A stretch of 64,000 nt of DNA. Origin: Streptococcus sp. 'caviae'. GTDB lineage: Bacteria > Bacillota > Bacilli > Lactobacillales > Streptococcaceae. A model generated the notes under the pieces. It made no database searches and was not told the origin of the DNA. It saw nothing but the letters and a program-made list of their open reading frames with translations. Where the stretch lies: positions 1-64,000 of the forward strand of contig NZ_MOWR01000005.1 of assembly GCF_001937065.1 (NCBI RefSeq), read 5' to 3'. This document shows positions 55,015 to 63,124 of this stretch, piece by piece. Position numbers and translations under genes: made by a program. Every line of letters begins with the position of its first letter. Within the stretch, counting starts at the first letter, position 1.

Positions 55015-55196
55015 TTAAAAAAAGAAAAAAAGTATAATGCGATAACAGCCTAAAAGTTTGATTTCTGAACGGTATCCGCTTAGAGACTGCTGCTGATCTG
55101 CCTGCCGTTCTTTTTGTCATAGAAGGACAGTAAACATTAAGAGCAGATAACAGTCAATCGAAGCGCCGTCAGCGCTTTTAGTGGTGAGGAGTAAAA

Positions 55197-56900
55197 ATGG
55201 AGAATTTAAAGAAAAAGTGGCAGCCGGTCATTCAAAAGATAAAAGAGCTGCTGGGACCGCTTTTTGAAAGAATGAAGAAGGAAGGCAAAAAACTGCTCCA
55301 AAGAAAGCCCATACGTACAGCTCTCGTGATTATTGGGGTTCTTTTGGTCATCTTTGGTTTGTGGGGAAGTCTTCATTATTCCAAAACAGCTACGCTGGAC
55401 CGCTATATCAAGGATCGGAGTGCTTCAGGAAAGACTTTTGAAAACATCAAGGAATACATGGTCTGGGATGATACCAACGAGTTAATCACTAATGATGAAG
55501 CTCAATATACCAAGTTTTCGCGCCTGAAAACAAAAGCCGCCCAGCGCAGTCTGCGCCAAAAACTGTTGGCGGCTGATACTTCTGACACTGTTTACCTCAA
55601 ACGTGTTGGGCGCCGGTTCTTCTTTTTTTCAGACTATCGCCTAGCAATGAAGCCGCTCAAATTAAAGTTAAAAACAAATGTTGCAAATTTGGATGTTCTT
55701 TTGAATGATAAGAAGGTTGCTACCAGCGATTCTGATCAGTATCAGCTGACTCTTGACCATTTACCGGTGGGGGATTATCGCTTTACTTTGAATGGTTTGC
55801 ACAATGGAAAAGAAGTTGAATTCAGCAAAGATTATGATGGCAAGCACAGGACAGTCGATATGACTTTGGCCTTTAAGAACTTTACGGTCAAAAGCAATCT
55901 TGCAAATGGCGATCTTTATTTCGGCAAAAAGAAGGTTTCTTCTCTTTCTAACGGCGAGTATGCGGTCAGTGATTACCCTGTCATGGGAAGCAGACCTGTC
56001 TATGTCAAAAAGACTTTTTCAGACGGCGAAATAAAATCTAAAGAACAGTCGCTCCTTGATATTGCAGACGGCAGCACGGTTCAGCTGGATGTTGCCAATC
56101 AGCTGGACGATGCAGCTGCCCAGAATTTGCTGAAGTCTGCTTTTGAGAAATTTTCTGCCTATGCTACCAGCGGGCAGGATCCTGCAGATTTAGCTGCTCT
56201 TTTTGAAAACGGCACAGCCAATAATTTTTACAGTGCTTTAAAAGGCAGTATCAAGCAAAAGATGGTAACGGACAGCCGAAAACCATCCAGCTTTGCCATT
56301 ACTTCTGTGGCGCTCAGCGATTTGCACCAAACAGGTGTAAAAACTTACAGTCTGTCTTATGCGGCCACCTATGATTATTACTATGATGAAGCAACAGATC
56401 CGGAAAAGAAGACCTCGGGTCATCTGCTGCAAAGCTTTACAGGTCAAATCAGGGTGAAAAGAACAGCAAAAGGTTACACTATTGTTAAATCAATCAGCGG
56501 CCCAAATATGGTCGGCGAGGACAATCAGGTGAAAAGTCCTACACCGCTGCCTGAGGAGCTGATAGGAACTTGGGAGACCAAGGAAGATGATAAGACAGTA
56601 ACTATGACTTTCTCAGAAGACGGAACTGTGACGAAAAAGACTGATTATAAGGATGATAAGAAAGAAGACACGACAAAAACGGCTAAGGTCGAAAAAACTG
56701 AGGAAACATCGGACGGCACCTATCGCTATTACTATCAATCCGGCGATAAAGCAGCCTTTACCGTTTTGGATGATATCGGTGCTAATGATCAGTACACCTA
56801 CGGTGTGAAAATCAATGGCAGCAGCATTACAACTGTTTACTGGGAAACCGATGATACCAGCGGTGCTCCTAAGACAGGTATCAGTTTGAATAAAAAGTAA
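55197..56900 (+). CDS. TcaA-like membrane-anchored extracellular protein
   Basis: A 567-residue protein: basic cytoplasmic N-terminus, one membrane helix at about residues 40-60 (TALVIIGVLLVIFGLWGSL), then extracellular beta-rich repeats (LKLKTNVANLDVLLNDKKV, FKNFTVKSNLANGDLYFGKKKV) and a C-terminal NTF2-like or lipocalin-like part with a Lys/Asp/Thr-rich stretch. This matches the TcaA family of Firmicutes (cell-envelope stress and glycopeptide sensitivity in staphylococci). The usual N-terminal zinc ribbon is missing. GTGAGGAG precedes the ATG. Base composition is core-like, so it is probably not part of the NRPS island. Confidence 0.72.
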   Translation: MENLKKKWQPVIQKIKELLGPLFERMKKEGKKLLQRKPIRTALVIIGVLLVIFGLWGSLHYSKTATLDRYIKDRSASGKTFENIKEYMVWDDTNELITNDEAQYTKFSRLKTKAAQRSLRQKLLAADTSDTVYLKRVGRRFFFFSDYRLAMKPLKLKLKTNVANLDVLLNDKKVATSDSDQYQLTLDHLPVGDYRFTLNGLHNGKEVEFSKDYDGKHRTVDMTLAFKNFTVKSNLANGDLYFGKKKVSSLSNGEYAVSDYPVMGSRPVYVKKTFSDGEIKSKEQSLLDIADGSTVQLDVANQLDDAAAQNLLKSAFEKFSAYATSGQDPADLAALFENGTANNFYSALKGSIKQKMVTDSRKPSSFAITSVALSDLHQTGVKTYSLSYAATYDYYYDEATDPEKKTSGHLLQSFTGQIRVKRTAKGYTIVKSISGPNMVGEDNQVKSPTPLPEELIGTWETKEDDKTVTMTFSEDGTVTKKTDYKDDKKEDTTKTAKVEKTEETSDGTYRYYYQSGDKAAFTVLDDIGANDQYTYGVKINGSSITTVYWETDDTSGAPKTGISLNKK

Positions 56901-57006
56901 ATAGTGGAAATTCCTATTTCCCTTGTCTGCATAAAGTCTGCAGGCCAATGAGCCGGTTTTCCTTGTGCACAAGGAAAGTAATTTATTAGAGATAAGAAAA
57001 GAGATC

Positions 57007-57882
57007 CTAAAATGATAATTTTTGGATCTCTTTTTCAAAACTGTCTGATTGTGTTTGCACGGTTATTTTCTGTAAGGTCAAAGGATGTATGAAGCTTAAT
57101 TGATGGGCATGCAGCATGAGCCTGCCGGCAGTTTGCCTGCTGTAAAGAGGATCTCCTATCAGAGGATAGCCGTGGTAAGCCAGGTGAACACGGATTTGAT
57201 GGGTGCGGCCGGTCTGAAGCCGGCATTTGATCAGGCTGGTATTATTGGGAAAATGCTTTAAGAGTGAAACGTGGGTGATGGCTGTTTGACCGTGCTTTTG
57301 GTCCACCAACCGTTTACGGCGGTCATGGCGGTCGCGTCCGATTTTTTCCTTAAAAACAGCTGTTTTTTTAGGAAAGTGACCTGCTGACAAGGCCCAGTAC
57401 TCACGCTGAATGTGCTTGTTTTCCAGCAGCCGGTTGACGATAGGCAGGATAAAGGGATTCTTAGCAAACAGGACAGCCCCGCTGGTCTCCTTATCAAGCC
57501 GGTGTACAACATAGCAGGTCTGTCCCGCATAGCTGGAGACATGGTTTAAGAGGGCGATTTCCTTAGGTTCATTACCGTGTACTTTCATCCCTTCGGGTTT
57601 ATTGACGATAATCAGGTGCTCGTCTTCATAAAGGCAATCTGCCAAGTCCTTGTTTCCCATGGGAATAGTCTTGACGGGATAATCATCACCATCAAAGATT
57701 AACTCAATCAGGTCTCCCTTGTTAACAGGGCTTTGCCAATTGATATGTTGGCCATTAATAAAAACATGTTTCTTAGTTCTTAGAAAATGTCTGATTTTCC
57801 TTGGAATCAGCAAATGCTCTTCTAAAAGCTCCTTAACAGTCCCTTTAGGATAGGGATTGGTAATTTTTACGGTAAAAGTCAT
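57007..57882 (-). CDS. RluA-family pseudouridine synthase
   Basis: A 291-residue enzyme that isomerises specific uridines in rRNA or tRNA. The RluA motif HRLDKETSG (catalytic Asp), the preceding NKPEGMKVHG, and later RTHQIRVHLAYHGYPLIGDPLY are all present; an S4-like N-terminal segment (FLRTKKHVFINGQHI) precedes the catalytic domain. The target site is not deducible. The start codon is only 6 bases after a TATAAT on the minus strand, so the mRNA may be nearly leaderless. Divergent from pbp2a. Confidence 0.93.
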   Translation of the reverse strand: MTFTVKITNPYPKGTVKELLEEHLLIPRKIRHFLRTKKHVFINGQHINWQSPVNKGDLIELIFDGDDYPVKTIPMGNKDLADCLYEDEHLIIVNKPEGMKVHGNEPKEIALLNHVSSYAGQTCYVVHRLDKETSGAVLFAKNPFILPIVNRLLENKHIQREYWALSAGHFPKKTAVFKEKIGRDRHDRRKRLVDQKHGQTAITHVSLLKHFPNNTSLIKCRLQTGRTHQIRVHLAYHGYPLIGDPLYSRQTAGRLMLHAHQLSFIHPLTLQKITVQTQSDSFEKEIQKLSF

Positions 57883-57888
57883 GATTTT

Positions 57889-57894
57889 ATTATA
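57889..57894 (-). promoter_or_regulatory. -10 box of the pseudouridine synthase gene
   Basis: On the minus strand TGATATAAT is followed by AAAATC and then the ATG. Transcription should start at or within a base or two of the start codon. Confidence 0.6.
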
Positions 57895-57913
57895 TCATTT
57901 TCGCCAAAATTGA

Positions 57914-57919
57914 TATAAT
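57914..57919 (+). promoter_or_regulatory. -10 box of pbp2a
   Basis: TGATATAAT, then AGGGAC and the ATG at 57926. This mirrors the arrangement on the minus strand 20 bases away. Confidence 0.6.
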
Positions 57920-57925
57920 AGGGAC

Positions 57926-60196
57926 ATGAATATATTAGATTTGTTAAAAAAGAAATTTTTTCCCAAACAATATCAGGCTGAACAGGAGCGCCGCAAGAAA
58001 GAGACAGCTGCTGCCCAAAGCAAGGAAGATGAAGCAGATGACAGCGGCTACCATCGCAGCTACGGCCAAAAGGCAGACACTGGTAAATTCAATGTCTTCT
58101 TAAGCAAGATTGGTCTGGCTAAAAATGGGCTGGTGCGCAGGTACTGGCGCCGTTATCATGTCGGAAAAATTTTGCTGATTGCCTTTGGAACCTTTGTTCT
58201 TTTGACGGGTTCTTATCTTTTTTATCTTGCCAAAACGACCAATGTTTCCAATTTGCAGCAGGCTCTGAAAGCAACAACAGTTATTTATGACAAGAATGAA
58301 AAGCAGGCCGGCTCTCTTTATGGGCAAAAGGGGACCTATGTTGAGCTGGATGCAATTTCGGATGATTTGGAAAATGCAGTTATTGCAACAGAAGATAGAA
58401 GTTTCTATGAAAACAGCGGTATTAATTACAAGCGGATGCTGCTAGCTGTCGTTACTTTAGGCTATTCCGGCGGCGGCTCAACCATTACCCAGCAGTTAGC
58501 CAAGAATGCCTTTTTGACTCAGGAACAGACCGTTAAAAGAAAGGCGCGGGAGTTTTTCCTGGCTCTGGAACTGACGAAAAAGTACAGTAAAAAAGAAATC
58601 CTGACCATGTATCTGAACAATGCCTATTTTGGCAACGGTGTCTGGGGTGTTGAAGATGCCAGCCAAAAGTATTTTGGAACGACGGCTGCTCAGCTGACCC
58701 TTGATGAAGCAGCGACTCTGGCGGGCATGCTTAAGGGACCTGGCATTTATAATCCCCTCTATTCGATTGAAAATGCAACCAACCGGCGCGATACCGTCCT
58801 GCAAAATATGGTGGCTGCCGGCAAGATTTCGCAAAATCAGGCTAGCGAAGCGCAAAGTGTCGGTATGGGCAACCGCTTGAATGATACCTATGTGGCTAAA
58901 ACAGATGACTATCAATACCCGTCTTACTTTGATGCTGTCATCAGTGAAGCCAGCTCTGTTTATGGCATCAGTGAAAAAGATATTGTCAATAATGGCTACA
59001 AAATTTATACGGAACTGGATCAGAACTACCAGACTGGTATGCAGCAGACCTTTGATGAAGACAGTCTCTTCCCTGTTTCGCCCTATGATAACAGCAGTGC
59101 GCAGGCTGCCAGTGTGGCTCTCGATCCCAAAACCGGCGGTGTCAGAGGCTTGGTCGGTCGGGTGAATAGTACCAAAGATGTCACCTTTAGAAGCTATAAC
59201 TATGCAACACAATCCAGCAGAAGTCCAGGATCAACCATTAAACCTCTGACTGTCTATGCTCCGGCCATTGCTTCGGGCTGGTCTATGGATAAGCTTCTTC
59301 CAAATAAAGCCAGAGATTTTGACGGCTATAAGCCAAATAACTACGGCAATATTGAAACAGAAGATGTACCCATGTATCAGGCTCTGGCTAATTCTTATAA
59401 TATCCCTGCCGTATATACTCTTGATAAATTAGGCATTAACAAAGCTTTCTCTTATGGCAAGAAGTTTGGTTTAAATATGGACGACGCTAAAAGAGAACTG
59501 GGCGTCGCCTTAGGAGGCAGCGTTACGACCAATCCGCTGGAGATGGCTCAGGCCTATGCGGCCTTTGCCAATGGCGGCGTTATGCCGACAGGCCATCTTA
59601 TTACCCGGATTGAGACTGCCAGCGGTGAAATTTTGAAGAAATTTACACCGAATGATAAACGCGTCATCAGTAAGTCTGTGGCGGATAAAATGACCAGCAT
59701 GATGCTTGGTACCTTTTCTAACGGTACAGGAGTTAATGCCAATGTTTACGGTTACACCTTAGCAGGGAAAACGGGAACAACGGAAACTAATTTTGATGCT
59801 AATCTTGCCAGCGACCAGTGGGTTATCGGCTATACGCCGGATGTTGTTATCAGCCAGTGGCTGGGCTTTAATAAGACGGATGAAAATCACTATCTGAGTG
59901 ATTCCAGTTCAGGAACGGCTTCAAATATTTTCAGTACCCAGGCCAGCTACATTCTCCCTTATACGAAAGGTACGGAATTTAAGGTTAAGAATGCCTACTT
60001 CCAAGACGGCATTGAATCAACCTATGACCCGGATGATACTTCAAATGCAACTAATACAGATTCTCAGGACATCATTGACAGTATCCGGGAAAAGGCTAAA
60101 AATGCTACAGATTCGATTAAGAAGCAAGTGGATGATGCCAATCTGGCAGACAAGGCGAAAAACCTTTGGGACAAGGTCGTCAATTATTTTGAGTAA
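57926..60196 (+). CDS. pbp2a: Class A penicillin-binding protein 2a
   Basis: A 756-residue bifunctional peptidoglycan synthase. It has a charged cytoplasmic N-terminus, a membrane helix at about residues 85-107 (ILLIAFGTFVLLTGSYLFYL), a GT51 domain (ATEDRSFYENSG, GGGSTITQQLAKNAF) and a transpeptidase domain with SPGSTIKP (SxxK), SYN (SxN) and GKTGTTETNFD (KTG). An Ala, Asp and Lys-rich C-terminal tail follows. It sits upstream of rpmG-secE-nusG as in other streptococci. Confidence 0.95.
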   Translation: MNILDLLKKKFFPKQYQAEQERRKKETAAAQSKEDEADDSGYHRSYGQKADTGKFNVFLSKIGLAKNGLVRRYWRRYHVGKILLIAFGTFVLLTGSYLFYLAKTTNVSNLQQALKATTVIYDKNEKQAGSLYGQKGTYVELDAISDDLENAVIATEDRSFYENSGINYKRMLLAVVTLGYSGGGSTITQQLAKNAFLTQEQTVKRKAREFFLALELTKKYSKKEILTMYLNNAYFGNGVWGVEDASQKYFGTTAAQLTLDEAATLAGMLKGPGIYNPLYSIENATNRRDTVLQNMVAAGKISQNQASEAQSVGMGNRLNDTYVAKTDDYQYPSYFDAVISEASSVYGISEKDIVNNGYKIYTELDQNYQTGMQQTFDEDSLFPVSPYDNSSAQAASVALDPKTGGVRGLVGRVNSTKDVTFRSYNYATQSSRSPGSTIKPLTVYAPAIASGWSMDKLLPNKARDFDGYKPNNYGNIETEDVPMYQALANSYNIPAVYTLDKLGINKAFSYGKKFGLNMDDAKRELGVALGGSVTTNPLEMAQAYAAFANGGVMPTGHLITRIETASGEILKKFTPNDKRVISKSVADKMTSMMLGTFSNGTGVNANVYGYTLAGKTGTTETNFDANLASDQWVIGYTPDVVISQWLGFNKTDENHYLSDSSSGTASNIFSTQASYILPYTKGTEFKVKNAYFQDGIESTYDPDDTSNATNTDSQDIIDSIREKAKNATDSIKKQVDDANLADKAKNLWDKVVNYFE

Positions 60197-60246
60197 CTTG
60201 CAAGAATAATTGAACCGTGTTAAAATAGAAAAGCTATGGAGGCATT

Positions 60247-60399
60247 ATGGCACAGAAAAAAGCAAGTCTAGCCTGTGTGGAATGCGGCTCGCGCAACTAT
60301 TCTATTGGAGTGAGCAGCAATCCCAAACCTAATCGGCTGGAAGTTAATAAGTTTTGTAAACATTGTAAGAAATACACACTGCACAAAGAAACACGTTAG
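60247..60399 (+). CDS. rpmG: 50S ribosomal protein L33
   Basis: A 50-residue protein, [19 protein letters not shown], with two CxxC zinc-binding pairs (CVEC and CKHC), so it is a zinc-containing (C+) form. Ends [12 protein letters not shown] 60247 follows TGGAGG. It is 11 bases upstream of secE. Confidence 0.95.
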   Translation: MAQKKASLACVECGSRNYSIGVSSNPKPNRLEVNKFCKHCKKYTLHKETR

Positions 60400-60410
60400 G
60401 AGAAAGAGCG

Positions 60411-60587
60411 ATGAAATTTATCGGAGGCGTATTTTCCCTTCTAAAAAATACCACTTGGCCGACGCGCAAGCAGTCTTGGCATGATTTTATTTCGATTCTT
60501 GAATACTCAGCATTTTTTGCTCTGATCATCTTTTTATTTGATAAGTTGCTGAACCTTGGTTTAACAGATTTATTGAATCGTTTTTAA
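60411..60587 (+). CDS. secE: Preprotein translocase subunit SecE
   Basis: A 58-residue single-helix SecE: amphipathic N-terminus (VFSLLKNTTWPTRKQSW), the conserved TWP turn, then one membrane helix (FFALIIFLFDKLLNLGL). AGGAGAAAG precedes ATG 60411. Works with SecY and SecG in protein export. The rpmG-secE-nusG order is conserved. Confidence 0.95.
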   Translation: MKFIGGVFSLLKNTTWPTRKQSWHDFISILEYSAFFALIIFLFDKLLNLGLTDLLNRF

Positions 60588-60666
60588 TCAGAGGAAATGA
60601 AATCTTGTGAGCAGAAGATGCAGTGAATTCTTCCGATTATTGGAAGGTTCAACTGTTCAATTGGTA

Positions 60667-60703
60667 AAAAGCGGGACACAGCTAAGCGGTCCCGCTTTTG
60701 CTG
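60667..60703 (+). terminator. Terminator between secE and nusG
   Basis: AAAAGCGGGAC and GTCCCGCTTTT form an 11-bp stem with a short T tail. nusG then has its own promoter. Confidence 0.8.
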
Positions 60704-60742
60704 TCTGGAATGCAAAAAAGCCTATCGTTTTTGACACTTTTA

Positions 60743-60751
60743 TGGTATAAT
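60743..60751 (+). promoter_or_regulatory. Extended -10 promoter of nusG
   Basis: TGGTATAAT, 53 bases before the nusG start. A TTGACA-like word lies too close to serve as its -35. Confidence 0.6.
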
Positions 60752-60765
60752 AGAACAAAAGTTCC

Positions 60766-60787
60766 AAAAGCCGCACAGGCTTTTTTA
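60766..60787 (+). terminator. Small terminator-like hairpin in the nusG leader
   Basis: AAAAGCC and GGCTTTT around GCACA with six Ts, placed between the promoter and the GGAGG of nusG. It may attenuate nusG. Confidence 0.5.
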
Positions 60788-60804
60788 TAATGGAGGAAAT
60801 TACT

Positions 60805-61344
60805 ATGTTAGATTCATTTGATAAGGGCTGGTTCGTTTTGCAGACCTATTCAGGTTATGAAAATAAGGTTAAGGAAAATCTTCTGCAGCGGGCACAGACT
60901 TACAACATGCTGGATAATATCCTGCGCGTGGAAATTCCCACACAGACTGTCAATGTTGAAAAAAATGGGAAAACCAAAGAAATTGAAGAAAATCGTTTTC
61001 CAGGCTATGTTTTGGTTGAGATGGTTATGACAGACGAAGCTTGGTTTGTCGTGCGTAACACACCAAATGTCACCGGTTTTGTCGGTTCACACGGGAACCG
61101 TTCTAAACCGACACCGCTGCTTGAAGAGGAAATTCGTTCGATTCTCCTGTCAATGGGACAAACGGTTGATGTTATTGATACCAACATCAAAGAAGGCGAT
61201 GTGGTTCAAATCATTGACGGTGCCTTTATGGGACAGGAAGGCCGTGTTGTCGAAATTGAAAACAATAAGGTCAAAATCATGATTAACATGTTTGGCGCTG
61301 AAACACAGGCAGAGCTAGAATTGTATCAAATTGCAGAACTGTAA
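60805..61344 (+). CDS. nusG: Transcription termination/antitermination factor NusG
   Basis: A 179-residue NusG: N-terminal NGN domain (GWFVLQTYSGYENKVKENL, FPGYVLVEM, WFVVRNTPNVTGFVG) and C-terminal KOW domain (EGDVVQIIDGAFMGQEGRV). ATG 60805 is chosen because the upstream in-frame ATG at 60790 overlaps the ribosome binding site (ATGGAGG). Binds RNA polymerase and modulates pausing. Confidence 0.96.
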   Translation: MLDSFDKGWFVLQTYSGYENKVKENLLQRAQTYNMLDNILRVEIPTQTVNVEKNGKTKEIEENRFPGYVLVEMVMTDEAWFVVRNTPNVTGFVGSHGNRSKPTPLLEEEIRSILLSMGQTVDVIDTNIKEGDVVQIIDGAFMGQEGRVVEIENNKVKIMINMFGAETQAELELYQIAEL

Positions 61345-61373
61345 GCACAATGAGGCTGAAACGCTTGTGACTA

Positions 61374-61417
61374 GCACTCCGGGAGTTAGATAAAATCTAA
61401 CGGCTGGGGTGTTTTTC
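61374..61417 (+). terminator. nusG terminator
   Basis: CACTCC pairs with GGGGTG outside an inner TTAGAT/ATCTAA stem, followed by TTTTT. Confidence 0.75.
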
Positions 61418-61522
61418 CTTAGCTATGGGAGTTCTTGCGTGCAAAAACCGGTTCTGGTTTCCCGCATTTTCGGCGGGCTTTTGCTATAATAAGGACAATT
61501 AATTGGTGAAAGGAAGGATAAG

Positions 61523-62365
61523 ATGTCTGTTGGTTTGGTTTTGGAAGGCGGCGGCATGCGCGGTCTGTACACGGCTGGTGTGCTGGATGCCTTTTTAGAT
61601 GCAAAGATTAAGGTTGATGGCATTGTTGCAGTATCTGCGGGTGCTCTTTTTGGGGTGAATTATGTATCAGGACAGCGCGGCCGTGCCCTGCGTTACAACA
61701 AAAAATATATCTCCTACCCTAATTATATGGGACTGCGCAGCTGGCTGACAACCGGCAATGTGGTTAATAAGGACTTCACCTATTATAAGATTCCTATGGA
61801 ATTAGATGTTTTTGATGAAGAGGCTTTTGAGAAAGCGAATATTCCTTTTTATGCAGCAGCGACAAATATAGAAACCGGCAAGCCCGACTATATCCAAATT
61901 ACAAATGTTTTTAAGCAAATGGAAGCTCTTCGGGCCAGCTCGGCTCTTCCCGCAGTTTCTAAAATTGTCGAATGGGAGGGCAAAAAGTATCTGGACGGCG
62001 GTCTTTCTGACTCTATTCCGGTTGATTTTGCCAGAAGTTTGGGATTTGATAAGCTGCTCGTGGTCCTAACACGGCCTATTGACTATCGCAAAAAACCGTC
62101 CGGCGGCCGAATATATAAGCTGCTCTATCGCAAATACCCAAACTTTATTAGGGTAGCTTCGAAGCGTCCTGAGCACTACAATGCGACAGTTGAGCATATC
62201 ATTAACCTGGAAAAAGACAGGGAACTCTTTGCTCTTCGTCCCAGCCGTGCGGTTGAGATTGGCCGTCTGGAGAAGAATCCTGAAAAATTTGATGAGATAT
62301 ACCAGCTAGGCCTGGCTGACGCTGAAAAACGCATGCCTGCTCTGAAGACCTACTTAGCAGATTAA
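61523..62365 (+). CDS. Patatin-like phospholipase family protein
   Basis: A 280-residue patatin-family hydrolase related to RssA and YjjU types. Visible are the oxyanion loop EGGGMRG, the nucleophile elbow AVSAGAL (GxSxG variant, Ser near residue 40) and the catalytic Asp in YLDGGLSDSIP. No signal peptide, so it is cytosolic. GAAAGGAAGG precedes the ATG. The substrate is unknown, probably a lipid ester. Confidence 0.88.
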   Translation: MSVGLVLEGGGMRGLYTAGVLDAFLDAKIKVDGIVAVSAGALFGVNYVSGQRGRALRYNKKYISYPNYMGLRSWLTTGNVVNKDFTYYKIPMELDVFDEEAFEKANIPFYAAATNIETGKPDYIQITNVFKQMEALRASSALPAVSKIVEWEGKKYLDGGLSDSIPVDFARSLGFDKLLVVLTRPIDYRKKPSGGRIYKLLYRKYPNFIRVASKRPEHYNATVEHIINLEKDRELFALRPSRAVEIGRLEKNPEKFDEIYQLGLADAEKRMPALKTYLAD

Positions 62366-62460
62366 ATGAAGCAGAAAACAACTAAAAAATTGATTTAAAA
62401 AATTAAAGTGATAAAATTTAAAAAGTAAGGTGCATATAGTTAATTTGAAAGGAGTTCCTT

Positions 62461-62919
62461 ATGACAAAAGAAGCAGCTGCATATTTGCAAAATCTTGTAA
62501 CAGCAATGAATACGCAGGCAACCCATCATCAGATGCAAGCTAGAATTTTTGGGGCACTCGGCTTTAGTAAGTTAGAAACAAAATATGACGGTCACGCAGA
62601 AGAAGAGCGTGACTTTATGAATCAATTCATTAATCGTATTTTGGACTTGGGCGGAGAGCTGAAGATGGAAGCAGGGGAAGCAGAACCGCTTTTTCAAAAC
62701 CCAATTGATTATTTGAAGCACGATCTTGACGTTTCACGAGAGGGGCTTGCTTCCTTAAAAGCAAACGGTCTTTTTGAAGATTTTAAAACAGACTATGCCA
62801 CCTATGATCTTTTGAAAGCTTACTACAAAGATGAAGAGGAAGATATGCTTTGGACAGAGGCTCAGCTTGATTTGATTGAGCTGATTGGGGCACAAAACTG
62901 GCTGACACAGCAGCTATAA
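62461..62919 (+). CDS. Ferritin-like (bacterioferritin/Dps-type) protein
   Basis: A 152-residue all-helical protein with a four-helix-bundle pattern. A HAEEERDFMNQ motif at about residue 41 resembles the Glu and His ligands of ferritin-like centres, followed by RILDLGG; a second acidic cluster KDEEEDMLWTEAQLDLIE lies in the last helix and ends GAQNWL. Function in iron storage or oxidative stress is inferred from the fold only. AAAGGAG precedes the ATG. It is likely monocistronic. Confidence 0.72.
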   Translation: MTKEAAAYLQNLVTAMNTQATHHQMQARIFGALGFSKLETKYDGHAEEERDFMNQFINRILDLGGELKMEAGEAEPLFQNPIDYLKHDLDVSREGLASLKANGLFEDFKTDYATYDLLKAYYKDEEEDMLWTEAQLDLIELIGAQNWLTQQL

Positions 62920-63038
62920 AAAGCACAATAGTGAAGAATCGGCTCTAATATCCAAAGTGAATGTACCCATTGCAGCTATTAGAGAACGACTGCAGCTGTT
63001 TGCTGAGGCAGAGCTGCCTTACCTAGTACTATCAACCG

Positions 63039-63072
63039 AAAAGGCGGAGAAGGGACTTTTTCCGCCTTTTTT
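63039..63072 (+). terminator. Terminator upstream of leuS
   Basis: AAAAGGCGGA pairs with TCCGCCTTTTTT around 12 bases. It precedes the leuS promoter and is therefore not a T-box antiterminator of leuS. Confidence 0.82.
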
Positions 63073-63089
63073 CTTTATCTATTTCGTGC

Positions 63090-63095
63090 TATAAT
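63090..63095 (+). promoter_or_regulatory. -10 box of leuS
   Basis: TGCTATAAT extended -10, 30 bases before the leuS ATG; the short leader leaves no room for a T-box. Confidence 0.6.
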
Positions 63096-63124
63096 AATAC
63101 CGATATTATTTTTTGGAGAATACT

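Larger units (their letters stand above)
54714..55196. other. Intergenic gap at the right edge of the NRPS island
   Basis: About 480 bases. It holds a small hairpin TATGAC...GTCATA (54780-54797), the repeat hairpin at 54811, and the promoter at 54985. A minus-strand open frame of 108 codons (54794-55120) overlaps both signals and has no recognisable motif, so it is not called. Confidence 0.6.

Noticed and set aside
54794..55120. 108-codon minus-strand frame right of the NRPS island
   Set aside because: It overlaps the repeat hairpin and the promoter of the TcaA-like gene and has no protein-like features.
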